A DNA stretch of 64,000 nt from Andrena cerasifolii (taxonomy: Eukaryota; Arthropoda; Insecta; Hymenoptera; Andrenidae): the NCBI RefSeq assembly GCF_050908995.1, contig NC_135125.1, positions 11,743,011 through 11,807,010 of the forward strand, in the 5' to 3' direction. How positions within the stretch are numbered: position 1 is the first letter of the stretch; each line of letters begins with the position of its first letter. Below the pieces are notes generated by a model. The model searched no databases and had not been told where the DNA came from. It was given only the letters and a program-made list of their open reading frames with translations. The position numbers were made by a program, and so were the translations under genes. This document shows positions 47,101 through 59,127 of the stretch, in pieces.

Positions 47101-48671
47101 AAGCCACGTGAGAAACACCAAATTGATAGTTAAAGGCGCCATACGTGTGTACATAGCGCACGAGTCTAATTCTACGACTCATAACCAATAGCACAATCAA
47201 TTTATTCGCTTACCTTTTCCTGCGAAGGATGACCCTCGATTCCTGGACCATCATCTCCGTGAACCAGGGAACCATAGCCAGTGCTCCGAGGACGAGTAGC
47301 AAACGCACCAAACGAAACGAGGCACACACGTATAAAGACTAAATTCGCGACGATCGGCCTACCTCGAAATTCCGAACTCGATTGGGCCTACATGGGTTAA
47401 ATCGAAGGTAAACAAACCTCGGAGCGCGACACGTCACGCGCCCCACCACGCTTCAATGTTTAGTCGCCCGAGTAAACGTTTCGATCCGTCCACAACGTTT
47501 CGATAGCATAGGTTTTGGTATTTGGAATATGCGTGCGCTGTAGGGGCTCGAAGAGAAAGCGCTCGTAAATATAGCAATTACCCGGAGCGCTAGATCGACG
47601 TCCGCATTCGAGCACTCACGAGCTCGGCTACAAGCGCGCCTGCGAGGCGATCTGTTAATTAGAGACGCGCGCAAAACATTTCCATTGAAGAGAGTAAATT
47701 AGGTGCAAGTTTTACCGCGAGAGCGAGGAAAGAAGCGCGGCGAGAAATGCAGCTAGGGGGGAGTTGGTTTTTTGCAGCTCTTCTTTTTGCAGCGCGCCAG
47801 GCGCCGTAACAACGTGGCGACATCGCCTTAACGCGTCGTGATTCGTGATACATCGCGATCGTGAGAATCCCGGGGCCCGTTGTTTCTTGAGGCTTCACCG
47901 ACGCCAACCGGAAGAACACGGAACACACGAGCTTCCCACGCCTCCGGTAAACCGCTTCATAACGGACTGTCTTGATTTCTCGGCTAGTCAAACGCGCTCC
48001 TTTCGTCGCGATCTTTTCTTTCTCTTTTCCATTGCGCCGGCAAGGATCGAGGGAAAGCCCGTGTCACGAAAGGCCTGCCCGACCGGCGCGCGATTTCGTG
48101 TACGATTTCAAGTACACGACGCGAAGGAATTTCGCGAAATAGGTAGAAAAACGAGGCTAATCGGCCGGACGGCGATAGCCGTGGGGGGGCGTGCGGTGTA
48201 ATGATGTATTTGCATGCGGATTTGTAGACCTGTGTGCGCCCTATAATATTCCGCCTGGGAGTTTTCCGTCTAAAAATACTAAGCAGCACGGCAATTTCGC
48301 CCGAGAAAGCGCGCCATATAAGCTAGACCCGAATCGCTATTTTCTCGGCTCGTTACGTGCCACCCCTTTAGATCTCCATTTTCGCAAATTTGTTTATCTT
48401 TAACGGGCGAACACGTCTCCCTAAACGAGGTTAAATTTGTCCGCCAGTTATCTTAATTTGCTTCTCGTTGGCTCGGAATAAAATTTGTCTAGCCTCTACA
48501 TTGACGTATCGCTGCCTTCCGTTCACTCTCCCTCGTGAAATTATACGGAACGGTGAACGAAATTGATACAGATGCAGTCGGCTGTCGAGACACCTATCCC
48601 GAGGAACATGTGTCCCGTAGTCAGCCAAGCAAGTAATAATTTAAAAATATGTCGCCCTATTCACCGTACCT
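44187..48671. other. Intron 2 segment
   Basis: GC-rich sequence, no transposon ends. Open frames of up to 158 codons (44362-44838) lack domains. A minus-strand hydrophobic segment is described separately at 47212-47337. Confidence 0.45.
47212..47337 (-). other. Speculative minus-strand exon with hydrophobic leader
   Basis: Between a possible acceptor (ATTTAG) and a good donor (AAAAG|GTAAGC at about 47213) the minus strand is open and encodes RLVRLLLVLGALAMVPWF followed by a charged end RRKR. The hydrophobic stretch resembles a signal or anchor segment. However, the only ATG in frame lies inside it (MVPWF), the acceptor has a poor pyrimidine tract, and no partner exon was found. It is recorded as a candidate only. 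Confidence 0.12.
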
Positions 48672-48716
48672 TTCTCTCTCTCTCTCTCTCTCTCTCCCTC
48701 TCTCTGTCTGTCTGTC
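48672..48716. repeat. CT/CTGT microsatellite
   Basis: About 45 bp of CT repeats ending in CTGT units, intron 2. Confidence 0.9.
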
Positions 48717-49759
48717 GCCATTATTATCGCAAACCGAGTCAGCAGCTTGGGTGCATTAGTGTCGCGCGGACTCGCAACCGCAAAACCACCGACCAGTCCC
48801 AACCACCATTATAAATGCATTAACTCTCCCCCGTCAGTTCCGTCCTCCCCCTTTCAACCGTGCATCGGTCGCGTAATTTTTTATCCTCCGTTGATTTAAG
48901 TAAACTCTCTCCATAATTCACGTGCCTAAACGGCCGACATCGTCGCTTCAACCATCCGAGAGTATGCATCATCGAATTTCCCCGTTGCTCCGCGACGTTC
49001 GCGGATCCAACGATTCTTTCCCAGAGTCATCGGCTGAACGGCCCTTTTTCTCCGTCTCGAGAAGTCGACGATCATTAAGCCCGATGGGAGCGATCGTTAC
49101 ACTTTCTTAACACTTTCCCCCCGCCCGGCTACCCTCTCCCTCTATGGCCCTTCGTTGTATTCGAGCAAGATCGAGGCAGCCCCCCGAGGAACCTCTCGCG
49201 AACGATAAATCAATGACTCTCGCTCTTTCCGCCGTTACTTCCGACCCTCGAGCTCTCTCGCTCTCCCTCCCGCGGTTATTCAATGCCGATACAAAGAGCC
49301 GGCACGGCAATTAAGGGTGTTTTAGAGTGGCTGCACTCGAAAATGACCGGCCACCCCTAGCTGAACGGTGGGGGTATTAAAAAACATTACTCATCACATA
49401 ATCGCACGAGCGGTTTTCATTGCAACTTGTCGTCCCCCCTTCCCTCTCTTTCTCGCCTTTTCACCCCGATCTCATATCTCCCCTCCCTCTTCTCTATCGC
49501 ACTCCTGCGACTGTGCATCGCCTTTTCTGCAGCGTGCCAGCAGAAAAATGAGAAATGATCGTGGCTCGATTCAGAAGCCCCTGTTTAAAATTCATGAACG
49601 ATTTTACTGCTACCCCCCTCCCACCTCTCTCGCTCTCTATCGTCGACCGTCACAAAAGGTAGAGAGAGAGAGAGTGGCCCACATTTTCGACGATGCACAC
49701 GCTCCCAGAGCAAGTGGGAGAGAGAGGGACAATAGGGGTGGGACAGATGACAGGAGGGC

Positions 49760-49763
<4 letters not shown>
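48717..49763. other. Intron 2 segment, pyrimidine-rich
   Basis: Low-complexity C/T-rich stretches (49430-49500, 49610-49640) but no gene or transposon end. Confidence 0.5.

Positions 49764-49814
<51 letters not shown>
49764..49814. repeat. AG microsatellite
   Basis: About 50 bp of uninterrupted AG dinucleotides, intron 2. Confidence 0.95.
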
Positions 49815-49816
<2 letters not shown>

Positions 49817-51636
49817 ATGCACCCCACGAAATATATTAATTGTCGAATTTTCCGTGCGAGCTGCATATCCGTTAGAGCCGCTTTGTCCCTTGCCAGCCAC
49901 GGATCTCCTGATTATTAATTACCCTGACAACGAACTTCATCCCTCCCGCCCTCCCCCGGCCCGCCATCCCGTGAAATGCCGCGGCCTCGTTTCGAAGGTA
50001 TAGCTATTTTTTCTGTTTTTTAATTTTTCTCTTGCACTGCCGGTTTTTATGGAAAAACGCGTAACGAATGTATCACCCTCCTGTGGCCGACGGTGCTCGT
50101 TAATTATCGTCTCGAATTTCGCAACGAGCGAATCGTCGGCTTTTAATTGAGAGGGTAGGTGGCGGAGCGTCGGGCTGATTTATCGTCGGGGTTAATCGCG
50201 ACGTTTGACGGTGCCCGTGGACGGGCTCGGTTAGCCGAAATTTTATTGGCGATCTCGCCCCCGGAACGCGTTCATTCGGATTTTTTGTAATTACCCCTCT
50301 GGTAATTAACCCTAGCGAGTCGATTGATCGATCGCCGATTATTGGAGCGCGAGGCCGGATTAAATGGGGATCGATTACGCGTATAACCGTTGTTAATTAC
50401 ACGAACCCGCGGCCCGATGAAATTATTTTTTCGCGGCCAGCTGCCCGCCTCTCCGGACTTCGTTTTCGCCTTTTTAGTAAACGCCGCAGCGTTCGCAATC
50501 ACGAGACAACAAAGTATTACGCTACGGTTACGGTAATCCCCATAAAAATTTTCAAAACAGTACAAAAATTACGCCAAGTATATAATAAGTTTCAGGTTAG
50601 GTTGGAATGGCCGTGCGACGAGTAAATGATAGCGGTAGCGACACTCGACATATATACAGGGTGTCTTTCATGTACTTGGCGTCGAGACGCTACCGCGTCT
50701 CTAGATAACAAACGCGTAATGCGCTGGAGCCAGTACGAGGGACAGAGAACTAAATCACCACGTGTCGCTTCGGTTGCGAGACTGTAATCTTCCTCTCCGC
50801 TCTTTAATAATTACTTACGTGCGACGCACTGAATTGCGTAATTGATCCAATTGAAATACTGTTATCATCCAACGACCCTCTTGGAAAGATTCTTCTCGTC
50901 CATTTCAGCCTGCATAATAACGACTTGGAGACCCTCGGACACGATTTCTATCGCGAGCTTTTTCTAGAGTCACAGACGGATGCATTTCCCTATCGCGCGG
51001 ACGGGATCGAACGCGAACGCTGCCCTTCAATTTCGCAAATGATCGCAATTCTCCTCGAGGCATCGCTCTACGACTGAGGCTATATACATATAGGTACACG
51101 TAATGGCAACACACGAGTGGCGCGAGATCGTTCCCTGCTTTTTTCACCCTCCGTCGATTTTCCCGTACCCCGTTGGCCTCGTCTTTGAGCGGCACCGGTC
51201 GCTATCAACCCCGTCCGAAACGATATATCTGTGTGGCGCGTCTAAGGGCGCCTTCGCGTTCGCAGGTGGCGGCGTAGCAACTCGCGCGCGTGGCATGATA
51301 CGCGATGATTAGGCAGCGAAACTCCACGGGCTATTTGTTAGTATAATAAGCCCTCGAACAGTGTGGCCAACGTAACCGCTCGCCGGCACGCCAGTCCGTT
51401 TTAGCGTAATTGTCCCAGATCGAGATTTACATACGTGAACAGAGATTGGGAGGCGGTTGGAGGGAGGAGGGGCGACGAGGGACGGATTCGGAGAAATTGC
51501 AGAAAGTGCTAGCCGCTTTTCCCCCCGGCCCTCGATACCGTTCGACTCTCGCGAAAGCGATCTTATGTTAAACAGACGGACCGTGGCACTCGAAAGTGGT
51601 CTATGACTAAAGGCTCCCTTCCTATTCTTTTTGCAG
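49815..51636. other. Intron 2 segment before exon 3
   Basis: TAATTA-type words are frequent (50100-50420). TATACAGGGTGT, a common insect transposon terminus, lies at 50653-50664 without a visible partner. No gene recognised. Confidence 0.45.
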
Positions 51637-52540
51637 AACGAAATGGAAGAGGCAGACGATCGTGGGCTTCGAGATAATGGCGGAGAACAATTTCGCGGTG
51701 GCAGCGTTCCAACAGCTTTACGGAAGCGGTACGGCAGCGGTTCCAGCGCATCCTGCGGCAGGACGATACTGGCCGTACCCAGGTGCACACGCGCTACCGA
51801 CCAACGGACTCTTCTACCAGCAGGCGTCGGCGGCTGTCACCCTGCAGAAGCCCCTTCCCTATCGACTGTATCCGCCGACGATGATACTGGCGGGACCCAG
51901 CAACCCTCTGGGCTCCCTCACGGCCAGCTCCAGCCTGTCGAACCTGAGCAACTACTACAGAGACGGACCGGAGATGGCCGACGGGAGGGACAGAGAGAGC
52001 ATGGAGAGATCGTCGAGACAGAGGGACAGGAGCAAAAGTCCTGTGCTGAGAGACAGGTCGCCGTTGAGGAAGGACGAGAGGCTGTACGCGCCGACGATGG
52101 TCCAGGCAGGATCGAGCAACACCCTTGGAACGCTCACCGCGAGCTCCAGCCTCTCCAACTTGAGCAACTACTACAGAGACAGCCCGGAAGTGGCGGACGG
52201 GCGAGAAAGGGAGAACGTGAACAGAGCGCTGAGGCAGAGGGACAGGAGCAAGAGCCCCGTGCTGACGGACAGATCCCCGATGCGCAAGGACGACAGACTC
52301 TACCCGCCCACGATGCTCCAAGCTGGCCCGAGCAACACGATCGGATCGCTCGCATCGAATTTGGGCAACTACTACAGGGACAGCCCCGACATGGTCGAGG
52401 GCAGGGACAGGGAGAATATGAGCAGGGCGACCAGACAGAGGGACAGGAGTAACAGCCGCGACAGATCGCCGATGCGAAGGGAGGACAGCCCTCAGAGCAT
52501 CAGGGCGGACAGCGACGAGGAGAGCATACACGACATCTAG
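51637..52540 (+). CDS. B-H1: BarH-like homeobox protein, exon 3 (homeodomain end, tandem-repeat C-terminus)
   Basis: The acceptor TTTTTGCAG|A at 51636/51637 completes Arg237 and continues TKWKRQTIVGFEIMAENNF. It closes the homeodomain and aligns with the Bar-specific tail (T-x-V-G-x-E-x-x-A-E, then AAFQQLYG). Then come a Pro/Ala/Tyr-rich segment and three direct repeats: residues 313-384, 385-456 and 457-520 (DNA 51863, 52079 and 52295, spacing exactly 216 bp). Each has RLYxPTM, SNYYRDxP or NYYRDSP, an acidic stretch, RQRDRS and DRSPxRKD. The RDRSKSP pieces resemble RS-type low-complexity sequence. The protein ends SDEESIHDI with TAG at 52538-52540. The repeats keep one frame, so they are under coding constraint. 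Such a repeated tail is not part of the Bar core architecture I know, and its role is unknown. Confidence 0.93.
51863..52486 (+). repeat. Coding tandem repeat, 216-bp unit x 2.9
   Basis: Units begin at 51863, 52079 and 52295. The third is shortened to 192 bp by loss of part of the SLTASSSLSNLSN segment and of a KSPVL-type segment. Units share most codons but have diverged, so the duplication is not recent. Confidence 0.9.
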
Positions 52541-53300
52541 GGCACAGAAGTCGTGGAAAGCTTCGGTGCACCGAGGGAACCGCTGCAACGCTGCAGCATC
52601 GAGATCGACGAGGATCGGTGGGCTCTTATCGAAGAGGACCGTGACTGATGCATTTAAGGGTAGCTTCGTGGAGGATTTCAGCTTCGACTCTCGAGCCACC
52701 TGCTCGAATCTTCCGCAATGGAGCGGCTGAATGTTCGCTTGCGCAAAGAGCCCAGGATATGAAGGTTTGCAGAGTGAAATGCTATCCCGTGTCCGTTGAA
52801 GTGCGCAGAGATGTCTCAACCGACTATGGCCACGAATGAATTTGAGCACAACCTGGAAGGGCAACTTAAATCCCATACAAGTGGCGCGTACTACGCGAAA
52901 CGGTCGATTTCGTGCGGTGGGAGAGAGGAAGTGACATGGCACGGGACATCCGGGATTTCCTATATAATGGGAATTGCGCGGAGGAAACGTTATGCGGTTA
53001 ACCAAAGTTTGCGATTCGGAAGGTTTGGTGAATGAACGGTACGGTGAAACAGTATTCATACCCTCTATGTAATTGTTGTACCGGTAGAACGTATAAAAAA
53101 AAAGCGAACTCTTCGACGTCGCAAGTGTCTTGCTACGTAGCTTGAATGGGGGGCCATTCAGAGCCAAACTATGAACAGGCTTCGTGCCCCGACGTCAATT
53201 ACCAAACGAAACGGATACCGAGGGGTGAAAAAGGGGAAACGTCGAACGAAACGCAGCCACTTTCCACGGTGTAAATAAAAACTGTTCACCCGTCTGGGAG
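52541..53300 (+). other. Presumed 3' untranslated region of the Bar gene
   Basis: Follows the TAG stop directly with no domain-bearing frame on the plus strand. An AATAAA signal at 53274-53279 gives a plausible end. Confidence 0.4.
53274..53279 (+). terminator. Candidate polyadenylation signal AATAAA
   Basis: Canonical hexamer about 735 bp after the Bar stop codon, followed within 30 bp by TGTT and GTCTGG. Confidence 0.35.
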
Positions 53301-54002
53301 AGGGGAAGGATAAACCATAGGTTTGAGAGCTGGCTAGACCTACCATCGAGGACGGTTATACGTAGTCGTAGCAGGAAACGAGCCGATCGCGTACGAACGC
53401 GAATCTACAATTAATATGACATTAGAGGGGGCCTGCCTGCGGGGGAAGAAATCCGAAATGACACGAAATTACACGCGGTCGCCCGACAAAAAAAAAAAGG
53501 GTCGTGAAAGAAGTGACGGCGAAAGGGAGACTTCCGAGCCCCAAAGAAGGGGCCCGAAACTATTCAAATAGCCAAGCGTTCCTCGTGTTCCGTTGCGAAG
53601 CCGGCACTTTGCTCGCTCGAGCCACGAGGAGGATCGGCTAATTACTGTCGACTGACGAGTGCATACACATTGTAAATACGATTTTCAGCTTGATTCACGC
53701 GATTCGTCACGGCGCTGGCGGGATTTCACGTTTAGAGGGAGGGATTGTAAATATCTACGCGCGAGGGAGCCGCGCGCAAATTGCAGGCGCGATTCGAGAT
53801 GCGGACGAGGAGGATCGCGCACGTTTCTAAAACGTAGATCGAAGCCAACCGCGATAACGAGATATTTCGAAGTATTTTTCAGATTCCAGTATACGTAGAG
53901 GAGCGCGGGGGACGTGTTTGAACGATCCGAATCGATTTAGGGGTTGTTTTATGTCGTCTTTTATCCGAGCGATGTTACGAGGAGCTTTCGGCTGTTCCTA
54001 GG
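53301..54002. other. Non-coding stretch
   Basis: No gene, repeat or RNA recognised. Confidence 0.5.
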
Positions 54003-54221
54003 TAGGGTAAAGGTACCAGTAGTTGACCATGTATCAGTAGTTGACAACTTTTCAGAAAAACGTGAAATATAAGATTTATAGAAGTGCAACTATCTCTTTT
54101 CAACAGCGCTCCGCGGCTACTAATACCCACGGTTCGACACTTCTAAAAACCTTATTTTTCACGTTTTTCTGAAAAGTTGTCAACTACCGATACATGGTCA
54201 ACTACCGGTACCTGTACCCTA
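54003..54221. mobile_element. 219-bp palindromic MITE, TAGGGTAAAGGTACC ends
   Basis: Left TAGGGTAAAGGTACC and right (inward) TAGGGTACAGGTACC both start at TA. Arms of about 80 bp match through GTAGTTGACCATGTATC, GTTGACAACTTTTCAG and AAAACGTGAAA. The centre (about 54085-54140) is unique. GTAGTTGAC is repeated within each arm. It is too short to encode protein. Confidence 0.85.
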
Positions 54222-57200
54222 ACGGTGACGCGTTCGGTTCGATGGTGCAGACACGGGGCTCCGCGGTCAGCGATGAAATACCAGTATTATGAGTGTATAA
54301 AATTAGGCTGTACGATGGAAAAAGCAGGTGTACGAAGTAAGGGGAAAACATTAGAGGAACGGCGGTTGTTGTAAATCCGTCGAGACGCGATCGAGTCTCA
54401 CGGGTATCGTGCGACTTAACGTTAAGTAATGCAGCAACAAGCGCATAGTATAAAATCATGCTTTGTAAAATAATGTCTGTATAGCGAGAATTATTATATG
54501 GAAAATATATTATACTAAATTTAACGCCCCCGTGTTTTCTTTCTCTTCCCTCTCTAACGAACATCCCATCCTGCTTTTCGTAATAAGTTCGTTAGTATTC
54601 ATACGGCGAAAAGATATAATCGAGATAAGCGACGCGGCGAGGTGCAGTTCGGATCGCTTGTCCGCTCGCGAGCGAGTCGTAACAGGAAGATTTAGCGATG
54701 CTTTCATTATTCCTCGCCACTATCTTTCCCGCGGACGTGAAACTTAATTGATTCCTCGAATTAGCGCTTTCTTCTTCGGGGAGTTTATAACGAGCCGGAA
54801 GCCCGATCCTAGATCGGAATCGAACGTAATTCCCCGCCCGCTGGAAAGTGGCCCCCGCAGAAGGATCCCAGCCCTTTCCACGGTTTGCCTATCGACCTTC
54901 CCTCCCGTGCATAATGCGCGCGGGCCAGATCGGCCTTTAAACGAGAGAGACTTACGCCGTACGAGGCGGTTTTCACGCGACGATGCATATTGCAGGACTT
55001 TTACGATCGGGTTAATGCCTGTGCAGGGATCGTGTCTACATCGTTCTCCCCTATTTGCATTTCCATTTGCATACACACGCTCCGTTTAAATATGCTCTCC
55101 GATGTTTCGGTTGAGGAAAAGACTGGAGGAAATCCTAAACTCGTCGCGCACAGATAAGATGACGATGCATCCGCTAAACAAACTCGCCACACCTCGCCTC
55201 GAATTCGCGCGAGATAATCAAGCTTTATACCCGATTCGCGTGAAAGATTGCCGAGCGTAAAGCGGGGCAGCGATTACGAGGAGCCTTCCAGCGTCGTCTC
55301 TCCATCATCCCGTGGAATTTCGGCAGCGCGGGGCAACGGTGTAATTTGCAAGGGCCTTACACGTCGGCAGTCGTCGAAGGCAAGAGCCGAGGAACCGTGA
55401 CAGCCCCCTGCCCTTTCCAGAGGCTTAATCGCGTTTGCTTATTTCCGGCGTTGGCCAGCGGACGCTGCAATTATGTAGGAGCGAGCGCGAGCGTTAACTA
55501 CTGCATAAGGGCTCATTTTATTCCTATTAGGGTAAAACGGGTAGCCAGGAGGACGCGCGCTCTCCTGCGCGTATCCCCAATTACGTGAAATTAATTTGGG
55601 CCCCATTAGCGGTCGGCCACTGGCATCGCGTTAACGATTTTTCCCAACAGGGCCTACTTCCACCCCTCGGTGGTTACACGTTTCAAACGATACTGCCGGC
55701 TGTGTAAACGCTCGCTGTTGCATTCTTCGTGTTGCGATCACGGAATCGTGATTACATCCCCGTTGTTGATCGTCCCCGGTCTAGGAACTTCCTGAGTAAT
55801 TGGATCAGCGTTTTCGACGGCGTTCGTTTCTCGATGGAAGAGCGGAGATCTCGGCGCGATAAGCAGAGTTAAGGATCTTTTAGTGAAAGGAAGTATTCAG
55901 CCGGTAGAGGCGAGAGGAAAGTGAAATATTCATTATTTCTTTATATCTCGTAGCCTCCCTGCTCGGACACTTTCTATGCAAGGATTTTGACCGCGAAACG
56001 AGCGACGCTTCCGTGGGACAGCGGCGAATGCAGCGCGCTAAATAATATCGCGCTCTTTAACGCGCTCGGCTCGTAAAATGATTTTAAGAAGCGACCGCCG
56101 AGCGGTTTGCATAATTGCAGGCCGTGCAGGCGTAGAACGGATGCGCTTATTAGCTGAAAGCGGTAGGAAATCACAGTTTCATTTTTTCGCGTCGAGGTTC
56201 CACGCGGTTCGTTTCCCGAAGGTGCACGCCCGATGGAAACCGAAGAAGCAGAAGAAGAAGAAGAAGAAGAAGGGCCCGAGCGGCCGAGAGAGGATGTGGT
56301 TAACCCACGGTCAAATCGAGCTTTTGCCGGGCTTCTGCATCCTGAAACTGGCGACAAAAGAGAATCACCGGAACAAAAATACAGCCGTATACTGCCCCCG
56401 CATCCTGTCCCCTCTTCCTCGGCCCTTGATCAACCACTGTGAAAAAAAAAAAGAAGAAATCCCCTCCTGCGGTGTGGATCGCTTCGAAACAATGTGCCAC
56501 TTGGACGATTTAATTATAGTTACGCACTATCATCGAAGGCGCGTTGCATCGAGATTGCACCGCGCGGTAATTACGCGTGCAGGAGGGCGGGTACGTAAGC
56601 GCGGAGCGAGCAGCTATGTCAATCGATTATCGGTCCCGCTATCTTAGGACTGACAATTTACGTGATACCTGGCCACGGCCAGAAATCGAGGCGACACCTA
56701 CTTAATATTAATGACGCGTCCTCTGGGAACACAACCGCGGCGAGCAGACGCCGAAAGCAATTAACCGCGGCCTTTTAATCGAATGCAAATAACCGGTCGG
56801 CGGCCGATTATCGACGCCGGGAAATAAAGTTATTTTGGCGACAAAACGTCGACGAGTTGGTTCCGCTCGTAGAAAGGGGGCCAAGGGACGGAACGAGGAA
56901 GGTTGCGAGAGGAAGGGCCGAGCAAAAAGAAGAAGAAGTAGTGGAAGAAGAGGCGACCGAGGTGAGTAAGAGCGTATAATGTGTCCAAAAGGCACCTGCC
57001 TCTTTCGAGCTTACTATCTTCCCATCGAGTGGTCGCAAGAAAAGGAGCTAGACTCGAGTTAGCCGATGTTATCGCGTCCCGAGACCAGCGAACCACTTAT
57101 ATCGTTAATTGCTCCCACTTCCGGCCTCCCTCTTCCTCCCCCTTTTTCCCTCCTTTTCCCTCTTTCTCCACCTTCCGCCTTCGCTCATCTCCCTCTGTCT

Positions 57201-58408
57201 CTCTAGACCTCTCTGTGCTACGCTCTCGTTCTCTGCCTCTCTCCCACTGGTTTTATCTGCCGGCCGATGCGTGTGCGTGTTAAGAGCACGCATTATGCCT
57301 CCGTTAAACTTCGGAAAGCCGAGCACGGAAACTTATGCCCTTTTAAGCGGCCGCGTTGTAAGTGAACGCTCGACCCTGCTCCTCCGGACAATGTAGTTAA
57401 TCTTCCCGCTCGAAATTATTTATAGCAATGCCGGTTGCGCAGGGAGAACGGGGATGGAGGGGGTGGAAGCGTTGTAATTAGGTGGTGTAACAGGGAAATC
57501 GTGTAATTTTATTGCATGTAGATCGAGCGCGCGGCCGCGAAAAGCGGGGAGGGGGACGCGAGCCTGGCGTAATTAATTGAAGAATATCCGATGAAGTTGT
57601 GCACGGCCTCGGGGCGAGCTCGAGTGTAAAATCAGTATGGAGCGATGACGATTAACCTTAATTTATGCCGGATTTTACGAGGGTACGTTAAACAGTTAAC
57701 AAATTGGCAGGAAAGTTTCATTATTCCCAGATCGCGGAGCGCTGATATTCCCGCTATGATAACCAGGCGAGCCTCGCGCGAGACTTTTGCAAAAAAAAGA
57801 ATGTGAAACGGTGCCCTTGATTCGATAATAATTGGCCTGAGACTTCTCCGCTTTTTTCCTCGCTGCATAGGGCGACGATGTAGATGGGAAGGGAGAAAAT
57901 AAAAGTCGATGCTCGACGTATCTGTGAGCCGTGGCTTTCGATGGATCCCGATGATCGAGGCACTCCCGAGCAACTATATTATACGCCACTTAGAGCTGTG
58001 GAAGATTCAAGCGACAGGTGTAGCACGCGAGCAACAAAGTGGCCGCGATTCGTGGCGATAGGGCGCGCGAGAAACGACGCGTAATCGGTCGTCGCGCATC
58101 GAAATATCGCTCGGTGGCGGCATTCCTCGTGGCATCGTGTTAACGATCTTCTTTTTCCACCGGCACCGCGAAGATTCGTCGAAGAAGATTAAGACGAAAC
58201 CAGTCCCCGCCGTGGCCTGGCGTGACAGGACGCGGAACGAGAGGGAAAAAACGAGCGCTGGGATCGCGGGGCTGTAATCGCTGCACGGTGCGAACAGCTA
58301 CTCGCGTAAACGCGCGCTTGTCCCAAAAATCAACCGGACTGCCCACCTATTTCCAAGATGTTCGGTAAAATTGATCTTAATACCGAACACAGACTGCCAA
58401 ATTGCCCC
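54222..58408. other. Long non-coding stretch with simple repeats
   Basis: GC-rich sequence. Includes a GAA run (56241-56272), a pyrimidine-rich block (57110-57250) and no supported gene. The open frame at 56078-56647 (189 codons) has an AAG-derived lysine run and no domain. Confidence 0.5.
56241..56272. repeat. GAA microsatellite
   Basis: About ten GAA units with one GCA interruption near the start. Confidence 0.85.
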
Positions 58409-59127
58409 TTAAGGGGTTACCTACCGTCAGGAGGTAGAAAAAGAATCGATTCTTTGGGAATTTATTTCAGAAAGTACATGCATATTTTTATGCAATGGTT
58501 TTTGTATTCAGATGAGGGACGCTTTAACAGGTTATTATATTATGTTTCGGTATAAAAATATTTAGTTATTGCAACATTACAACTGATTTCGCGGAAGCTG
58601 TTTTTAAACCGGTGACCGAGATTTCTTCAAAACCGCTCCACCAATCTTTCTGAAACTTTGTAGGTTTCTTCTTGACATTCAAATCTAGTCTTTAATCGAA
58701 GCATTTGTTTTACCAATGCATAGTTTTTATTTTATGGAGGAAAAATAAGTGTTTTTTCTACGAAAGTCGATCATCTCACTTTAAACATCTGCCTTTTTGT
58801 CCTAGATTAATATTTAATATAACGGAACGATTGAAGACTAGATAAACTATTGTGCTAACTAAATCTTCTTGGTTTTTTATTTCAGATAACCCAGTTCCGG
58901 ATAATGTTGGTCACCGCAAAAAAAGTTTCTAAAATCAGCTTCCGGGAAATCAGTTGTAATTGTGCAATAACTAAATACTTTTATACCAAAAAATAATATA
59001 ATAACCTGTTAAAGTGTCCCTCATCTGAATACAAAAACCATTGCATAAAAATATGCATGTGCTTTCTGAAATAAATTCCCAAAGAATCGATTCTTTTTCG
59101 ACCTCCTGACGGTAGGTAACTCCTTAA
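58409..59127. mobile_element. TTAA-flanked palindromic MITE, GGGGTTACCTACC ends
   Basis: TTAA at 58409-58412 and 59124-59127. Inverted ends are GGGGTTACCTACCGTCAGG and GGAGTTACCTACCGTCAGG. The arms match for over 170 bp (AAAGAATCGATTCTTTGGGA, TGCATATTTTTATGCAATGG, CAGATGAGGGAC). No coding frame. It shares TTAA and a G-run start with the element at 16323 but not the rest, so the two are different families of similar type. Confidence 0.8.

Larger units (their letters stand above)
42177..51636 (+). other. Bar gene intron 2 (9.5 kb)
   Basis: GTAGGA donor at 42177 and TTTTTGCAG acceptor ending at 51636. Contents: one TA-flanked element (43403-44186), CT and GA microsatellites, a TATACAGGGTGT transposon-end word at 50653, and a weak minus-strand exon candidate at 47212-47337. 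The rest is GC-rich sequence without a recognised gene. Confidence 0.8.

Noticed and set aside
41641..49815. CT/AG repeats considered as a CRISPR-like or satellite array
   Set aside because: They are simple dinucleotide microsatellites without spacers, in a eukaryotic intron.
51794..53167. 457-codon open frame on the minus strand
   Set aside because: It is antisense to Bar exon 3 and its 3' region. The sense frame carries the homeodomain end and in-frame repeats. The antisense frame has no domain and owes its length to the codon composition of the repeats.
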